The position numbers were made by a program, and so were the translations under genes. The notes beneath the pieces were generated by a model. That model saw nothing but the letters and a program-made list of their open reading frames with translations. It was not told where the DNA came from and ran no database searches. Below, in pieces: positions 21,111 through 31,303 of a DNA stretch of 39,154 nucleotides. Source of the stretch: Diphasiastrum complanatum (taxonomy: Eukaryota > Streptophyta > Lycopodiopsida > Lycopodiales > Lycopodiaceae); NCBI GenBank assembly GCA_029204225.1, contig MU835429.1, positions 1 to 39,154 on the forward strand, in the 5' to 3' direction. Positions within the stretch are counted from its first letter, which is position 1; each line of letters begins with the position of its first letter.

Positions 21111-21719
21111 ATTGATTCCATCCAAATGTGTTTTTGTAGCACATTGATATCATTCACATGCATTTGCAATGTTGATAGTGAGATCTAATACTGTTACTTA
21201 GGATAGTCCTTGTGGGGTGTGGGGTGACATATTCAAACTGTACGGGTTAACCATTGATACAGAGATGTTGCTCAAATTTGGGTGTAAAGCACGGGTGGTT
21301 AGCTGCCGGTGTGGGATAGCTGTCGATCGTTTAGTTATAAGGGCTATTGACCAAAAAGTGGTGGGGCGTGACTGAGGCAATGTGCTGCTTAATGGTGAAA
21401 GCACGGGTGGTTGGATGGATGTTTTCTCATGGGCTAATTATGTGATAGATTTGTGTGGGCGCGGCTAGGCAAAGGTCCTACACCCAGTCTCAAGGGGAAT
21501 GTGGCTTGAGAATGATGCTCTGTGTTTGCTTTGGTTGGTATGTTCCGTTTGTTGTGTGCTTGCTTGGACACAAATGAACTGGTTCCTACTTGGCTCTCAG
21601 GTGATGTGAGCGTGCTAGTTTGAGGAGGGATATTTTCTGTTGGAAGTACACCTCTTACTAGAATGGATGACCACCTTGATGAGTTATGAGCATTGACAGA
21701 CGGAGAGGAGCAGGTTCGA

Positions 21720-22233
21720 GAATACGGCTCCCCCATGCATTGAGATGGCGCCAGATCCAAGTCAAGAAAGAAAGAGCGTATGCACTCCACAGTGGCACCT
21801 CCCCAAGAAGAGATGGGTGGCCCTTTTGAACTAAGTGCAATGACGACTATGCTTAGTGAGGTGAAGAAGGACAAAGAAACAGAAAGGAAAGAATGGCAAG
21901 CATCCCTGCGAGCCATGAACCTTACTCAATTCGACCTTGCTAGAGAAATGAGAGATGGGCTAACACAGCTCAAAGCCAGATTTGAAGAACTGGAGGCAAC
22001 AAGAGGGAATGTAGTGGTGCCTCCTCCACTGATACCAAGAGAACCACGAGCGTGAAACACAGAAGGCCCAAAGAAGACTACTAAAGTAAAAGCACCACCT
22101 ACTTTCAAAGGAGAGCGTGACATTCGAATTGTGGAAGATTGCTTGTTTCACATGGACCATTACTTCTGTCTGATGAACACTCCTGAAGAAGAAAGAGCGG
22201 ACTTGGCATTAGCATATTTTGAAGGCTACACTT
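21720..22233 (+). pseudogene. Ty3/gypsy gag fragment
   Basis: Open frame from 21780 (MHSTVAPPQEEMGGPFELSA, EWQASLRAMNLTQFDLAREM, coiled-coil-like LTQLKARFEELEATRG) reaches TGA at 22055. The same frame continues to 22233 with PPTFKGERDIRIVEDCLFHM, DHYFCLMNTPEEERADLALA and YFEGYT. PPTFKGE...IVEDWL.QMD..F is a hallmark of plant gypsy gag proteins. Only the first third of gag remains and there is one internal stop. No protease or pol follows; an opposite-strand copia fragment begins instead. Confidence 0.75.
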
Positions 22234-22239
22234 GATAAA

Positions 22240-23150
22240 TGAAAATTTCTTCTTGTATGTCTCCATGAAGGAATGAGAGTCTGGACATCCATCTAATGAA
22301 TGTCCAGATCCTCTGCAATAGCTATAGCCAGCAAGGTGCGAATAGATTGATGTTTTATTATTGGACTTAAGGTGTCAAGATAATCTATTCCCTAAACTTG
22401 TTCATAACCTTTAATTACTAAACGAGCTTTCCATTTGGATTTTGATCCATCTGGCTTAAGCTTTAGTTTGAAGATCCACTCAGTGTCAATAGGTTTTATA
22501 TCTACAGGAGGATTTACAAGACTTCAAGTCTTGTTCTTCATTAATGAATGGTACTCAGCATCCATAGCAGCTTTTCCATTTGTTTGCATCTGACAGTGAC
22601 AGAGCTTCTGCAATAGATGTAGGTTCGTCATGGCTTATAAATGCTTGAGGGACAAAGCGATCAAGTTGTTGTCATTGTCACGCAGACCTTCGAACTGCCG
22701 GTTCTTGAGTAGAAATCTCTCGTGGATGAATGACTAGGAGGTTTTCATTTTGTGATTGAACATTCGTAGATCTAGGCCTATCGATGCTAAATGGAGTTGT
22801 TGGAACAAACTACTATATTTTTTGCTTTTGCTTAAAATCATAAAATTTGTCTTCAGAGTATCCAATAAAATATACCTACAGCTTATTGGGTCAAGTTTCT
22901 TCCTCAAATCAGATGGTATTTCTGCATAGCAGACACATCTGAACATACGTAGGTGTTTCAGACTTGGTTTGTACCCATATTAGGCTTCAAACAGAGTTTT
23001 GGAGTCAACTACCTTTGTACTAGAGTAGACTTGCAGATAGCAAGTTGTGGACATTGCTTCAGCCCAAAATTTCATGGGGAGTTGAGCATTGGACATCATG
23101 GATCGTGCAGCCTCCAACAAGGTTCGATTCTTTCATTTTGCTACTAAGGT
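22240..23150 (-). pseudogene. Ty1/copia integrase-RT fragment
   Basis: Minus-strand copia pol. Integrase end: LLEAARSMMSNAQLPMKFWA, EAMSTTCYLQ, YGYKPSLKHLRMFRCVCYAE and IPSDLRKKLDPIS (23130-22850). RT start: AMDAEYHSLMKNKT, stop, then DIKPIDTEWIFKLKLKPDGS, KSKWKARLVIKGYEQV, stop, and GIDYLDTLSPIIKHQSIRTL to LLAIAIAED near 22300. Several stops and frameshifts. It belongs to a different subfamily from the plus-strand copia relic at 10.3 kb, judging by the integrase wording. No LTRs were found. Confidence 0.85.
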
Positions 23151-23760
23151 TCTTGGATTTTATGTAAGTGATATAAAATCTATGCTTTTCCCAGACAAAG
23201 TGATATTTTCAAGTTATGTAATTTTTCAATACAAAGAGCTGAGCCTCCGACTTGTGGTGTGCCAATTACTATGTTAATAAAAAGTGGCCACTAAATTGAG
23301 TACTGTGCCAAGTAGCTTAAATGTATAGTTATTTTTAATTGGGAGACACCTTTACTTTAATCTGACATCTGATGAGGACATTGGATTTTATAAAGATGGG
23401 GTGGATGTTGTAAAGCTACCTTTACAAGCTTTACTTCCGGTGCCACTGGTGCCAGCATTGCCCCCAGTGCCAGCAGCGCCATTGTTTCTCTCGACATCAC
23501 CGGCGCAGGCGCCGACGCCGCTCTCGACGCCACTGTGACCAGAATCTAGCCAGCGCCAAGTTCCTATGGCTGAAAATCTTTGAGCGGTTTTAGCGAAGTC
23601 CAAAGAGCTCAGATTGATGTGCAATCACCTCACACGATCTAGGCATGATTAAAGGAAGCCTGGGGATCAATAAATTTTAGAGACAGAAAATGACTTTCTA
23701 GAGAGAGAAAATCCTAGAGAGAAAAGAACGTGCTTTACTAGCCTGGGTAGAGTAATTGGT
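23151..23760. other. Spacer with a GC-rich Gly/Ala-coding patch
   Basis: 23388-23624 is GC-rich against AT-rich surroundings. On the minus strand it reads LDFAKTAQRFSAIGTWRWLD then a Gly/Ser/Ala-rich run. It could be a fragment of a repeat or an exon remnant. No family recognised. Confidence 0.3.
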
Positions 23761-24655
23761 ATGAGGGGAGGTGGCGAATCCCACTAATACTATAGGGGAG
23801 TGCGGGTTGCGACTCAGGACGAGCTCCAACCAAGTCTCAGCCTCCCTTGCTGTAATGTTGTCCTGACGCCGGCCTTGGCATGCTAGTGCCCCGGAGACAA
23901 GGGCCGGTCACACATTTGAATTGTAACATTTTCAGACTTATTAATAAAGTGGGATTTTCCTCAAACTGACTCTGATTACCTTCTGGATTTCAGTGTTTGG
24001 TAAAAGCGCTAGTTGTAATGCCGCTTCAAACTTTTTGATCTAGCACATAACTGAGGGTCGTATCCCGGGACACCAGGGGTATGCCGTCGGGACCATTCGG
24101 TCCAAGGCGCCAAAGCGGTATGATGTGGGACCATTCGGTCCAGGAACTGGTTGTCTCCATATCTGTCGCGGCTTGTGGTTCTGAGTGTTCCTTGCATGAA
24201 CTTAAATGGGTTAAGCTCTTGGAGGATGGGCTCTAAATTGTCGGCTGAGTTGGATGGCTTTCTTGGGTGGAAGTTACCTGTTTATGGCTGTCCAGTCTGG
24301 CGTGGCACCAGGTTGGCTTCCAGCGCTCATGATGAAGCTTTCAGTTGGTAAAGTCTGAAGTAAGTCAGACAACTTGCTTGGAATGGATGTTGCTCATTTG
24401 TAACGAAGTTTCGAGTTAATTAAGTTTGATGTATGTCGGGCGGCTTGCTTGGAGGGAAGTCACCCCCATCGGGACCCCCAATCCGGCATGGCGCCAGGTT
24501 GAATCTCAATGTTGGTTTCCGAACTTCAAGTTGGTTAAGTCTGATCGTTGTTGGCGAGTTGGCTGCTTGTATGTTAGGTGAGTTTGGACGGCAAGAGTTG
24601 AAGGCTATGGGAAGCTAAGTCGTGGCTCCCTTTGGGATGCCTGCGCTACAGGAGG
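23760..24655 (+). mobile_element. GC-rich LTR-like repeat, copy 1
   Basis: 24443-24650 matches 34848-35055 in direct orientation (GGAGGGAAGTCACCC, AGAGTTGAAGGCT, AGCTAAGTCGTGG, ATGCCTGC). Upstream, TTATTAATAAAGTGGGATTT near 23939 looks like a polyadenylation region. The copy also has an internal diverged duplication: 24240-24360 resembles 24430-24545 (TGGCRYGGC.CCAGGTTG, AGTTGGTWAAGTCTGA). These traits suggest an LTR of a retrotransposon. Termini, PBS and coding region were not found. Confidence 0.4.
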
Positions 24656-25042
24656 AGGCAAGTGACCTACGTCAATCTATGTTCCAAGATGGTGAAGCTC
24701 ATGAAGATAGTGCTTCTATCTTGGAGGTAGTGCTTCTATGAAAGCACATGGAGAGGTATTGCCAAGGAGGTCTACTTCTCATCAATTCTCTTATCTTGTT
24801 CATTTGGATGATTTCATTTCATCATGTAGAAGCAAAGATAGTGCTATGTCATGTGACTTCTTGCTTGAAGACTTCAATTGGAGGTACCTCTTATCAAAAT
24901 TGCTTGATATGAAGATTGCAATTGTTGATACTTTGGGGATCTTTAGATCCATTTTCTTTGCCAATATTCCTTTGTAGATAAGGAGTAATTTCAATCAAGA
25001 GGATGGTGGTAGGATTCTCAAATCTACCAAAATTCCAAGTGT

Positions 25043-25840
25043 ATGATGAAGATTTGCCAAGGCTTGAGGAGGAGTCTTCTCAACACATGGTTTCAAGGGG
25101 ATCTTCAAGGGGCAAGGTCGAGCAAAGTTCATGGTAAAGAGAGGCAAGTTTCAGGTGGTATTCACTCCAACATATTCTCTCATGCTTCTCTTTCATTACT
25201 TGATGCACCATCTTGCTTTTATGAGGTTTCTACATCTCATAGTTGGAGTGAGTTAATGATTGTCTTGTATCATGCCTCTAGTATGGACATATTACTTGTC
25301 ATTCATGGCTTAGATATGTTTCCAGATTACTTAGAAAGCAATTTGTTGAGTCGTCAAGTGTATGCTCTTGGATCTAGTAAGAGCAAGAATGAGCTTGTTG
25401 CTCATAGTTTGAAAAATCATGTTTTTACATGGTTTGAGGCAATTTGTAAACTTCTCTTGAGATTAAGTGAATCATCCTTGAAGGACACTTACATCCTTGA
25501 GCACTTGTTTAGCCTCAAGAAGATCAAGATTTCATTTGATATCAAGATTAGATCCATCATGGATAAAGTTCATAGTATGTGGACTAGTCAAGCTAGTAGT
25601 ATACTTAATCTTTATAATCAACATTTTTGCTCATCTTATGATCTTGATCTCTATGATCTTTGTGATCTTTATGAGGCATGGAAGCCTATAATTTTCATCA
25701 TGGTGCAGCCATCTTCATGCAAATGTTACTTTAAAATCAAAGATCATCATCAAGCATGGAGGAAGCACATGGATATAGTGGCAAATTGGTGGAATGCTCT
25801 TCAAAGGTGTTGGCAAATGATTTCTACCAAAGAAATCTGA
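25043..25840 (+). CDS. 265-aa ORF before a copia LTR, function unknown
   Basis: A long open frame (LLNTWFQGDLQGARSSKVHG, SMDILLVIHGLDMFPDYLES, FDIKIRSIMDKVHSMWTSQA, DLYDLCDLYEAWKPIIFIMV, stop at 25840) lies 110 bp upstream of a PPT (GAGGAGGAG) and a copia-type LTR. By position it is the last ORF of that element, where RT-RNase H should be, yet it shows no FVDD-type box, RNase H or integrase motif. The intact element at 27.4 kb also has a non-pol ORF in this place, though the two ORFs do not look alike by eye. It may be captured or scrambled sequence. Confidence 0.35.
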   Translation: MMKICQGLRRSLLNTWFQGDLQGARSSKVHGKERQVSGGIHSNIFSHASLSLLDAPSCFYEVSTSHSWSELMIVLYHASSMDILLVIHGLDMFPDYLESNLLSRQVYALGSSKSKNELVAHSLKNHVFTWFEAICKLLLRLSESSLKDTYILEHLFSLKKIKISFDIKIRSIMDKVHSMWTSQASSILNLYNQHFCSSYDLDLYDLCDLYEAWKPIIFIMVQPSSCKCYFKIKDHHQAWRKHMDIVANWWNALQRCWQMISTKEI

Positions 25841-25950
25841 TCATGGATATGGTGAGGGTGCTGCTATGATGGATCCTTTTGATGGTTTTTTACTTCATAT
25901 GCATACCAAACGATCCACTCAAAAAGTTTCACAAACTCCTTGAGGAGGAG

Positions 25951-26681
25951 TGTGAAAAATTGTCAAAATCTATCTTGGATATTTTTTGTATTTCTAGTTT
26001 GTGAGAAAATATCACATGTGTGGAGCATGTTCCCACATGTAGAAGAAGTAAAAAATAGTTTAGTCATGTTGACTTTATGGGTATCATAAAGATTTTGTAT
26101 CAAGCATCTTGGTGTAGAACTTTGATAGGGCCAATTTTGGCTTTAGAGGCCAAATGGTCAAGTACACATGTTTTGTCATGATTAGGCCAAATTTCAATTG
26201 TGATATAACTCGAGCTAGTTAGGTTGCTTACACATGTCAAGTTTAGGTTTGATGAGTGATGCACCCTATGTGGTGGAAAAAGTCAAAGGGTCCAATCATA
26301 AGAGAGAGATGTGTTGGAAGGGTCCAATCAAAAGTGAGGGATGTTGCATCACACATCCAATAGGATTAGAGAGGCTATGTTTAAGGGTTTTAATAGGAAT
26401 TAAGCTTGGATCTCCACGAGTTTCTATATGTACTTTCATTCCCTTCATTAATGTATGAGAGATCTATGTGAGTTTTTGAGTCAATTGGGAGATTTGCCAA
26501 TTTTGCTTGTATTGCCTTCTCTCTCTAGATGAGCCCAAAAGTGGTATTTTCTCTCTCTACTCGAAGAGAGGAGCTTGTTTGGACTTAGTTTATCTCATTA
26601 ATTCTTCTACACATGTGAAACACCTTTTGGTAATGAATGAATGCATTTAGAATGGTCTCTTTGCCTTAAATCTTGTCATTG
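25951..26681 (+). mobile_element. Copia family-2 LTR, plus orientation
   Basis: Starts TGTGAAAAATTGTC right after GAGGAGGAG (PPT-like), so it is the 3' LTR of a truncated plus-strand element. The whole LTR matches 35357-36051 in reverse complement, including ATATCACATGTGTGGAGCAT near the start and CACCTTTTGGTAATGAATGA near the end. Homology fades after CTTTGCCTTAAATCTTGTCA, taken as the LTR end. Its start resembles that of the intact element's LTR (TGTGAAGAATTGCC), so the two families are related. Confidence 0.65.
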
Positions 26682-26979
26682 ATCTTGGATTTCAATCAAT
26701 AGGTGATCTATAGTGCACGAATCAAGCTTAGGAGATCAATTTCACACATTAGGGCATTCCCACATGTGTGAATTTTCACAAATACTACTCAAATGTATTC
26801 ATTTATTAAATTGGACCATGTTGCCTCTCAAGTCATATGCATTATTATCCCCCATTAGGGTTCATTCCACAAACTTCGAAGTCATTTGTACTAGAGTGAT
26901 GTTAGCCTTAAAAGTTTTAGAGTGTTTATCGAGAGGAGCCTTCTAGAGATCCTATGACAATATAAACACTTCCATAAAT

Positions 26980-27425
26980 CATTTGAGATTGATCAAGCAT
27001 GATCACTAACTATGTCGAGTGATAAAGATCAATATTACATGTTAGGCATCAAATTTGAGCTATCTCAATTGATAGGCACCAAATTTGAGCTGTCTGGATT
27101 TCTTAAACTTGAAATTCCTTGAATTTGATCAATTTGCGAGCAACCTTGAGTGGCAAGACCAAACTTAGAGTATCTCAATTAATGGACATCAAACTTGAGA
27201 TATTTTGAGTACTAAGGACCAATTCCATTGATAAGGAGTCAAAATCGAGCAATCTAAATGTACTCAACTTGATATAGATTAACTTCGATCCCTTGATGAG
27301 CTATGTTGAGTGAGCTTTCTCAAGTGATAGACATTAAATCCTTGCTATCTGAATGTCCTAAACTCAAAATTCCTCTAATTTGATCACTCAATGGACAATC
27401 TTGAGTGATAACAGGCAAAATTGAG
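26980..27425. repeat. Degenerate tandem repeat, left part
   Basis: Short phrases recur in diverged form: TCAAATTTGAGCTATCT, GAGCTATGTTGAGTGA, AAGTGATAGACATTAAA, AATTTGATCACTCAATGGAC. Larger repeats are spaced about 200-300 bp. The array continues at 32007 after the inserted element. Confidence 0.65.
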
Positions 27426-27430
27426 CTATC
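27426..27430 (+). repeat. Target-site duplication, left (CTATC)
   Basis: Identical to 32007-32011. It falls in the recurring phrase GAGCTATCT of the tandem repeat. Confidence 0.95.
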
Positions 27431-28134
27431 TGTGAAGAATTGCCAAAAATTGGCAAATCTAGCTTGATAAAAAAAAACCATGTAGAATAGTGTAAATTGT
27501 GTACACAAGTGGGTCCCACACATGTGAGGCCATGATGCCACATGGGAAACCCATCCTAATGTAGGTTAGGTCAAGTCAAGAGAGTTGGTCATGTCTATTT
27601 GGTGGTCATCCCTACTTTATAGGACCTACACCTAAGTTTAAGGTGAAAATTTGACCAACTAGCTACCTACCAAGCATAACTCTAGGAAATAGACTAGGGT
27701 TTCATTTTAGGTCAAGGAGAGTGAGTTAACTTCCTTATTACATGCTGGAAATCCACCTAACTTCAAGAAGGAAGTCGAATTTGCTATGTATTCCCTCTCT
27801 CCATAGTGAGAAAAAAGAAAATTTTTGGAGCTCATTGGCAATCTCAAGCTAGTTCACTATGTACATTGAGTTTTTGTGATCCAAATGAAACCAAATCAAT
27901 TTCTACTTGTTTCTCAGGTTGAAGGCTGTACTACAGCCTGTATTACACACGTGTGGGCTCAGATTTCAATGTTTATCAATGCTTTTGATTGTTAATGCTT
28001 GTTGTTTGTCAAATTGCCAATCTAGATCAACTTTTTTGTGTCTAGTTTTTTGATAGATTGTTAAGCAAGCATCTAATCACTCTTGTGGATCTTTTGTTGA
28101 TCCATTTATGGTCTTAAAGTACAGTACTTTCACA
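27431..28134 (+). mobile_element. 5' LTR of the copia element
   Basis: TGTGAAGAATTGCC ... GTACAGTACTTTCACA, 704 bp, TG...CA ends. It carries promoter and polyadenylation functions in this class. Differences from the 3' LTR are mainly C/T and G/A. Confidence 0.95.
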
Positions 28135-28147
28135 TGGTATCAGAGCC
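28135..28147 (+). other. Primer-binding site (initiator tRNA-Met type)
   Basis: TGGTATCAGAGCC immediately follows the LTR and is the standard plant copia PBS complementary to the 3' end of initiator tRNA-Met. Confidence 0.95.
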
Positions 28148-28939
28148 AAGTACAAGAGCATAAGACATTGATCTAATGCAAATCCATTTTTAGCAAGTTT
28201 TGATGCTAAAAACTAGTATTGAGAGGGCAAGCTAGAATCTTGATTTTGGTGAGGAGATTTGATCCCAAACTTGGTAGGGGACCAAATCCGTACTTTCCAC
28301 ATGTGTGGGCACCTCTGAACCTGAATTTAATGCATGGTATTCATTTGATCCAAAAAAATTCAATTTGTGAGCTGTTGGTGTAATATTTCGTGGAGATCCT
28401 AGGATAATCTACCAAGATCATTTGCCATTGATTAGATTTGAATTTGTTTCATGGAATCTAATTAATCTAGGCTGAGTTCAAGTCCTATTAAGGTTAAAAA
28501 CAGGTCTTGAAAGTACACCAAGAAGGAAGAAAGAGATTAAGCCATTTTTTTGTCCAAAAATAGCCAAAATTGGCAAGATTTGATTGTAAGTAGATTTCAT
28601 ATCATCTTATCTTCATTCCAACTTTGTGAGGGAGTGCTAGAACTGAGATTATAAGTCCATTTGTTGGATTAGAAATCTAATTTGAGTGAAAAACTACAAG
28701 AGAGAGACCTTAGTGAGTTTCTAGAGACAATCAAATCCATTTCTTGGCAAGATTTGTTTGAAAGTAGTTTTCACTTCATCTTATCTTCATTCCAGCTTTG
28801 TGAGGGAGTGATAGAACTGTGATTATAAGTCCATTTGTTGGATTAGAAATCAAATTTGAGTGAAACACTGCAAGTGTGAGACCTTTGTGAGTTTCAAGTC
28901 AATCAAATTTATTTCTTGTTTGTAGAAGTCACTGGTAAG

Positions 28940-30370
28940 ATGGGATCTGCTGGAGCATACCTTCTAGAAGCTAGTGAGAGGTTGAATTCTACAAATTATG
29001 CTATTTGGAAGGTTAGAATGCAGTCACTCTTGGTGCACCAAGACCTTTATGAGTTCTTGATTGAAGATGAAGATGAACCTCTAGGTGCACAGGAGTTAGC
29101 TAGATACAAGAAGAGATCTAGGCTTGCACTTCATTTTGTGAATATGAATGTGAGCAATGATTTGTTGAGAGAAGTATCGGCTTGTACTAATGCTAAAGAG
29201 GCTTGGGAGTCTTTAAAATCAATCTATGAGTCTAGCAACACTTCTAGAGTTCTTATGCTTAGAAATCAAATTTTGCAAAGCATGAGGAGAAGTGAGGAGA
29301 GTGCACAGGATTATGTACTCAGAATCAAGTCTCTAAATAGGGAGTTGGCTTCCATTGGAGAGAAGATTCATGATGAAGAGCTTGTACAAATTGTCCTTAA
29401 CGGTCTAGGAGATGACTTTGCAAATTTGGTCCAAAGTTTTGCCATCCAAGACACTTTGCCAACTATAGAAAAACTTCATAGTGTATTAGTGGCTGAAGAG
29501 TGTAGGATGCTCCATGCAAAATCTAGGATGAGTTCCTTGTCGTTGCAGGAAGGTGATGAGAAAGCCAATTTCTCATTCAAGGGCAAAAAGAAGACCAATG
29601 GAAAGAAGAAGCATCAAAAGGAGGCCAAAGAAGAGGATGATGCATCAAGCTCAAAGGACAAGTCAAAGCAGAAATGCTTCTTTTGTGGAAGGAAGGGGCA
29701 TTATGCATCTGAATGCTACAAGAGGCTAAGAGCACAAGTGGAGGAGGACAAACAAGGAAACCTTGCAAAGGAGGAGGAGGAGGATGAAGTAGATGTATTC
29801 TTGATGGCATCTATATCCTCACCAACAAGCAATAGCAATTCAAGAGACAATTGGTGGATCGACAGTGGGGCTAGCTCCCACATGTCTTGTGAAAAGGACT
29901 TTTTCTCAACCTTACACTCTTTCAATGATGCTAAAAAGTTTGTCTTTACTGTAAATGATGAAGAGTGTAGGATAGATGGTGTTGGCACCATCTCTTTGTA
30001 TCTAGAATCCTCAAAATGCATGGATCTAGAAAATGTCCTTTATGTACCATCAATCACCAAGAATATGCTTAGTGTTGGTCTACTCTTAGAAAGTGGTTTG
30101 GATGTCCACTTTAAGCATGGTGTTTGCTTCATCTTGAAGAATGATGTTTGCATTGCAAAGGGATTTAAACATGGAAGATTGTTTAAGTTGGAAGCTAGTG
30201 TTGCTTTTGAAAGAATGAGCTTGGCAAAGGAGGAGATCACTCAAGAGGAGATCTTGGCAAAGTGTGATCTTGCTTGCATTGAGGAGGAGCATCAAAAGGA
30301 GGAAGATCTTGAGGATCAGCCTCAAAGCATGAGAGTTCCAAGGGAGTCCTCAATGACAATGTCCGAGTAA
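28940..30370 (+). CDS. Copia gag-protease protein (476 aa), intact
   Basis: ATG 28940 is the first Met that fits a copia gag start (MGSAGAYLLEASERLNSTNY). Residues about 15-200 form the UBN2/DUF4219-type gag domain (NYAIWKVRMQSLLVHQDLYE, EAWESLKSIYESS, RNQILQSMRRSEES). A lysine-rich linker leads to a zinc knuckle CFFCGRKGHYASEC (246-259, CX2CX4HX4C), which binds element RNA. The aspartic protease active site is in WWIDSGASSHMSCE (Asp308), followed by LENVLYVPSITKNMLSVG. The protein should assemble virus-like particles and cleave itself. It stops at TAA 30368, before any integrase. No lesion seen. Confidence 0.93.
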   Translation: MGSAGAYLLEASERLNSTNYAIWKVRMQSLLVHQDLYEFLIEDEDEPLGAQELARYKKRSRLALHFVNMNVSNDLLREVSACTNAKEAWESLKSIYESSNTSRVLMLRNQILQSMRRSEESAQDYVLRIKSLNRELASIGEKIHDEELVQIVLNGLGDDFANLVQSFAIQDTLPTIEKLHSVLVAEECRMLHAKSRMSSLSLQEGDEKANFSFKGKKKTNGKKKHQKEAKEEDDASSSKDKSKQKCFFCGRKGHYASECYKRLRAQVEEDKQGNLAKEEEEDEVDVFLMASISSPTSNSNSRDNWWIDSGASSHMSCEKDFFSTLHSFNDAKKFVFTVNDEECRIDGVGTISLYLESSKCMDLENVLYVPSITKNMLSVGLLLESGLDVHFKHGVCFILKNDVCIAKGFKHGRLFKLEASVAFERMSLAKEEITQEEILAKCDLACIEEEHQKEEDLEDQPQSMRVPRESSMTMSE

Positions 30371-30379
30371 TCAAATTGC

Positions 30380-31096
30380 ATGCAAATTGTCCATTCAAGT
30401 GTGCATCTTGCAAGGGTGGTGAGCATTGGAGAGTCTACTATCTTCGAATACTTTTTGGAAAGTATTAGTAGACATGAGGTGACTTGTTTCTTACCTTTAA
30501 GATTCATGGTGTTTATTGCTTTGTATGACAAGACAATGAAATGGGATGCTTTGAAATCTACATTTGTTGTTGATAAAGCAATTTCATTGGATAACTATTT
30601 TTGTAATAGTTTGAATAGTGTCATAAAAGATGAAACATCAATTGTATTGGAAATCTTTGGGTCCACATGCTTTGAGCATGATCATTCCAATGTAAGGACC
30701 AAAGATTATCCTATTTCAATGATAGGAATAATGGTAGTGTTTTGCTCTTCAAGTAGAGATTGTAGAATCTACTTGTTTTCAGCCAAAGAATTTGTCAATG
30801 GTGGAAATGTGATCTTTCAAGAGAGGAAGATTTGTAAACTTGAAGAAGCAACTTTGGATCAACACCTTATTCAATTCATTGATGGTTTGGAGTCAAGTCA
30901 AGTGGAGGAGCAAGCTCAAGACCCGAGGACTCCAAGAAGAATCTTGAGTATCAAGATGGAGCCATCTAGGCTCAATCATATGGATCAAGCAAGACAAGTT
31001 GTCTTTGGCAACATTATTTATGCACTTAATATTTTCATTGATGTATCTTCAAGTGCACAAAATGCCTTGGAATCCATGGCTTGGCATGATGTTTAG
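30380..31096 (+). CDS. Downstream 238-aa ORF of the copia element, function unknown
   Basis: Same frame as gag-protease and separated from it only by TAA 30368-30370; the frame is open from 30371 and the first ATG is 30380. It reads SSVHLARVVSIGESTIFEYF, MVFIALYDKTMKWDALKSTF, SLNSVIKDETSIVLEIFGST, FVNGGNVIFQERKICKLEEA and ALESMAWHDV. It occupies the place of integrase, RT and RNase H but has none of their motifs; only GGNVIFQE faintly recalls the copia integrase-end DVIFDE block. It may be a rearranged pol remnant or acquired sequence. Expression by stop-codon readthrough is possible but not shown. Confidence 0.4.
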   Translation: MQIVHSSVHLARVVSIGESTIFEYFLESISRHEVTCFLPLRFMVFIALYDKTMKWDALKSTFVVDKAISLDNYFCNSLNSVIKDETSIVLEIFGSTCFEHDHSNVRTKDYPISMIGIMVVFCSSSRDCRIYLFSAKEFVNGGNVIFQERKICKLEEATLDQHLIQFIDGLESSQVEEQAQDPRTPRRILSIKMEPSRLNHMDQARQVVFGNIIYALNIFIDVSSSAQNALESMAWHDV

Positions 31097-31288
31097 TTTT
31101 GAAGTGTCCTACATGTATATAGACATATTTATGGAACATCTTGTAAGGGATCCTCTAAGAGGTGGTGAAATATCCTTCATGGACATCATTCTCTATTGGA
31201 GTCTCAAAAGTTCCTTGTTTGTAGCTGGATTTTTTAGACACTTCTAAAAGCTTTCATTCATCTATCAAGAGAGTTGTAAGTAGATCAA

Positions 31289-31303
31289 GCTAAATTTGAG
31301 GAG
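31289..31303 (+). other. PPT-like tract
   Basis: AGCTAAATTTGAGGAG directly precedes the 3' LTR. It is a weaker purine tract than the GAGGAGGAG before the related LTR at 25951. Confidence 0.6.

Noticed and set aside
21745-21752. TGGCGCC near the gag fragment (also near 24490 and 34892) as tRNA-Asp PBS
   Set aside because: Complementarity stops after seven bases, unlike the 18-nt match at 38514.
21434-21916. 160-codon minus-strand frame
   Set aside because: It overlaps the gypsy gag reading on the plus strand and has no motif of its own.
29577-30325. Minus-strand frames across gag-protease
   Set aside because: Shadows of the intact plus-strand gag-protease ORF.
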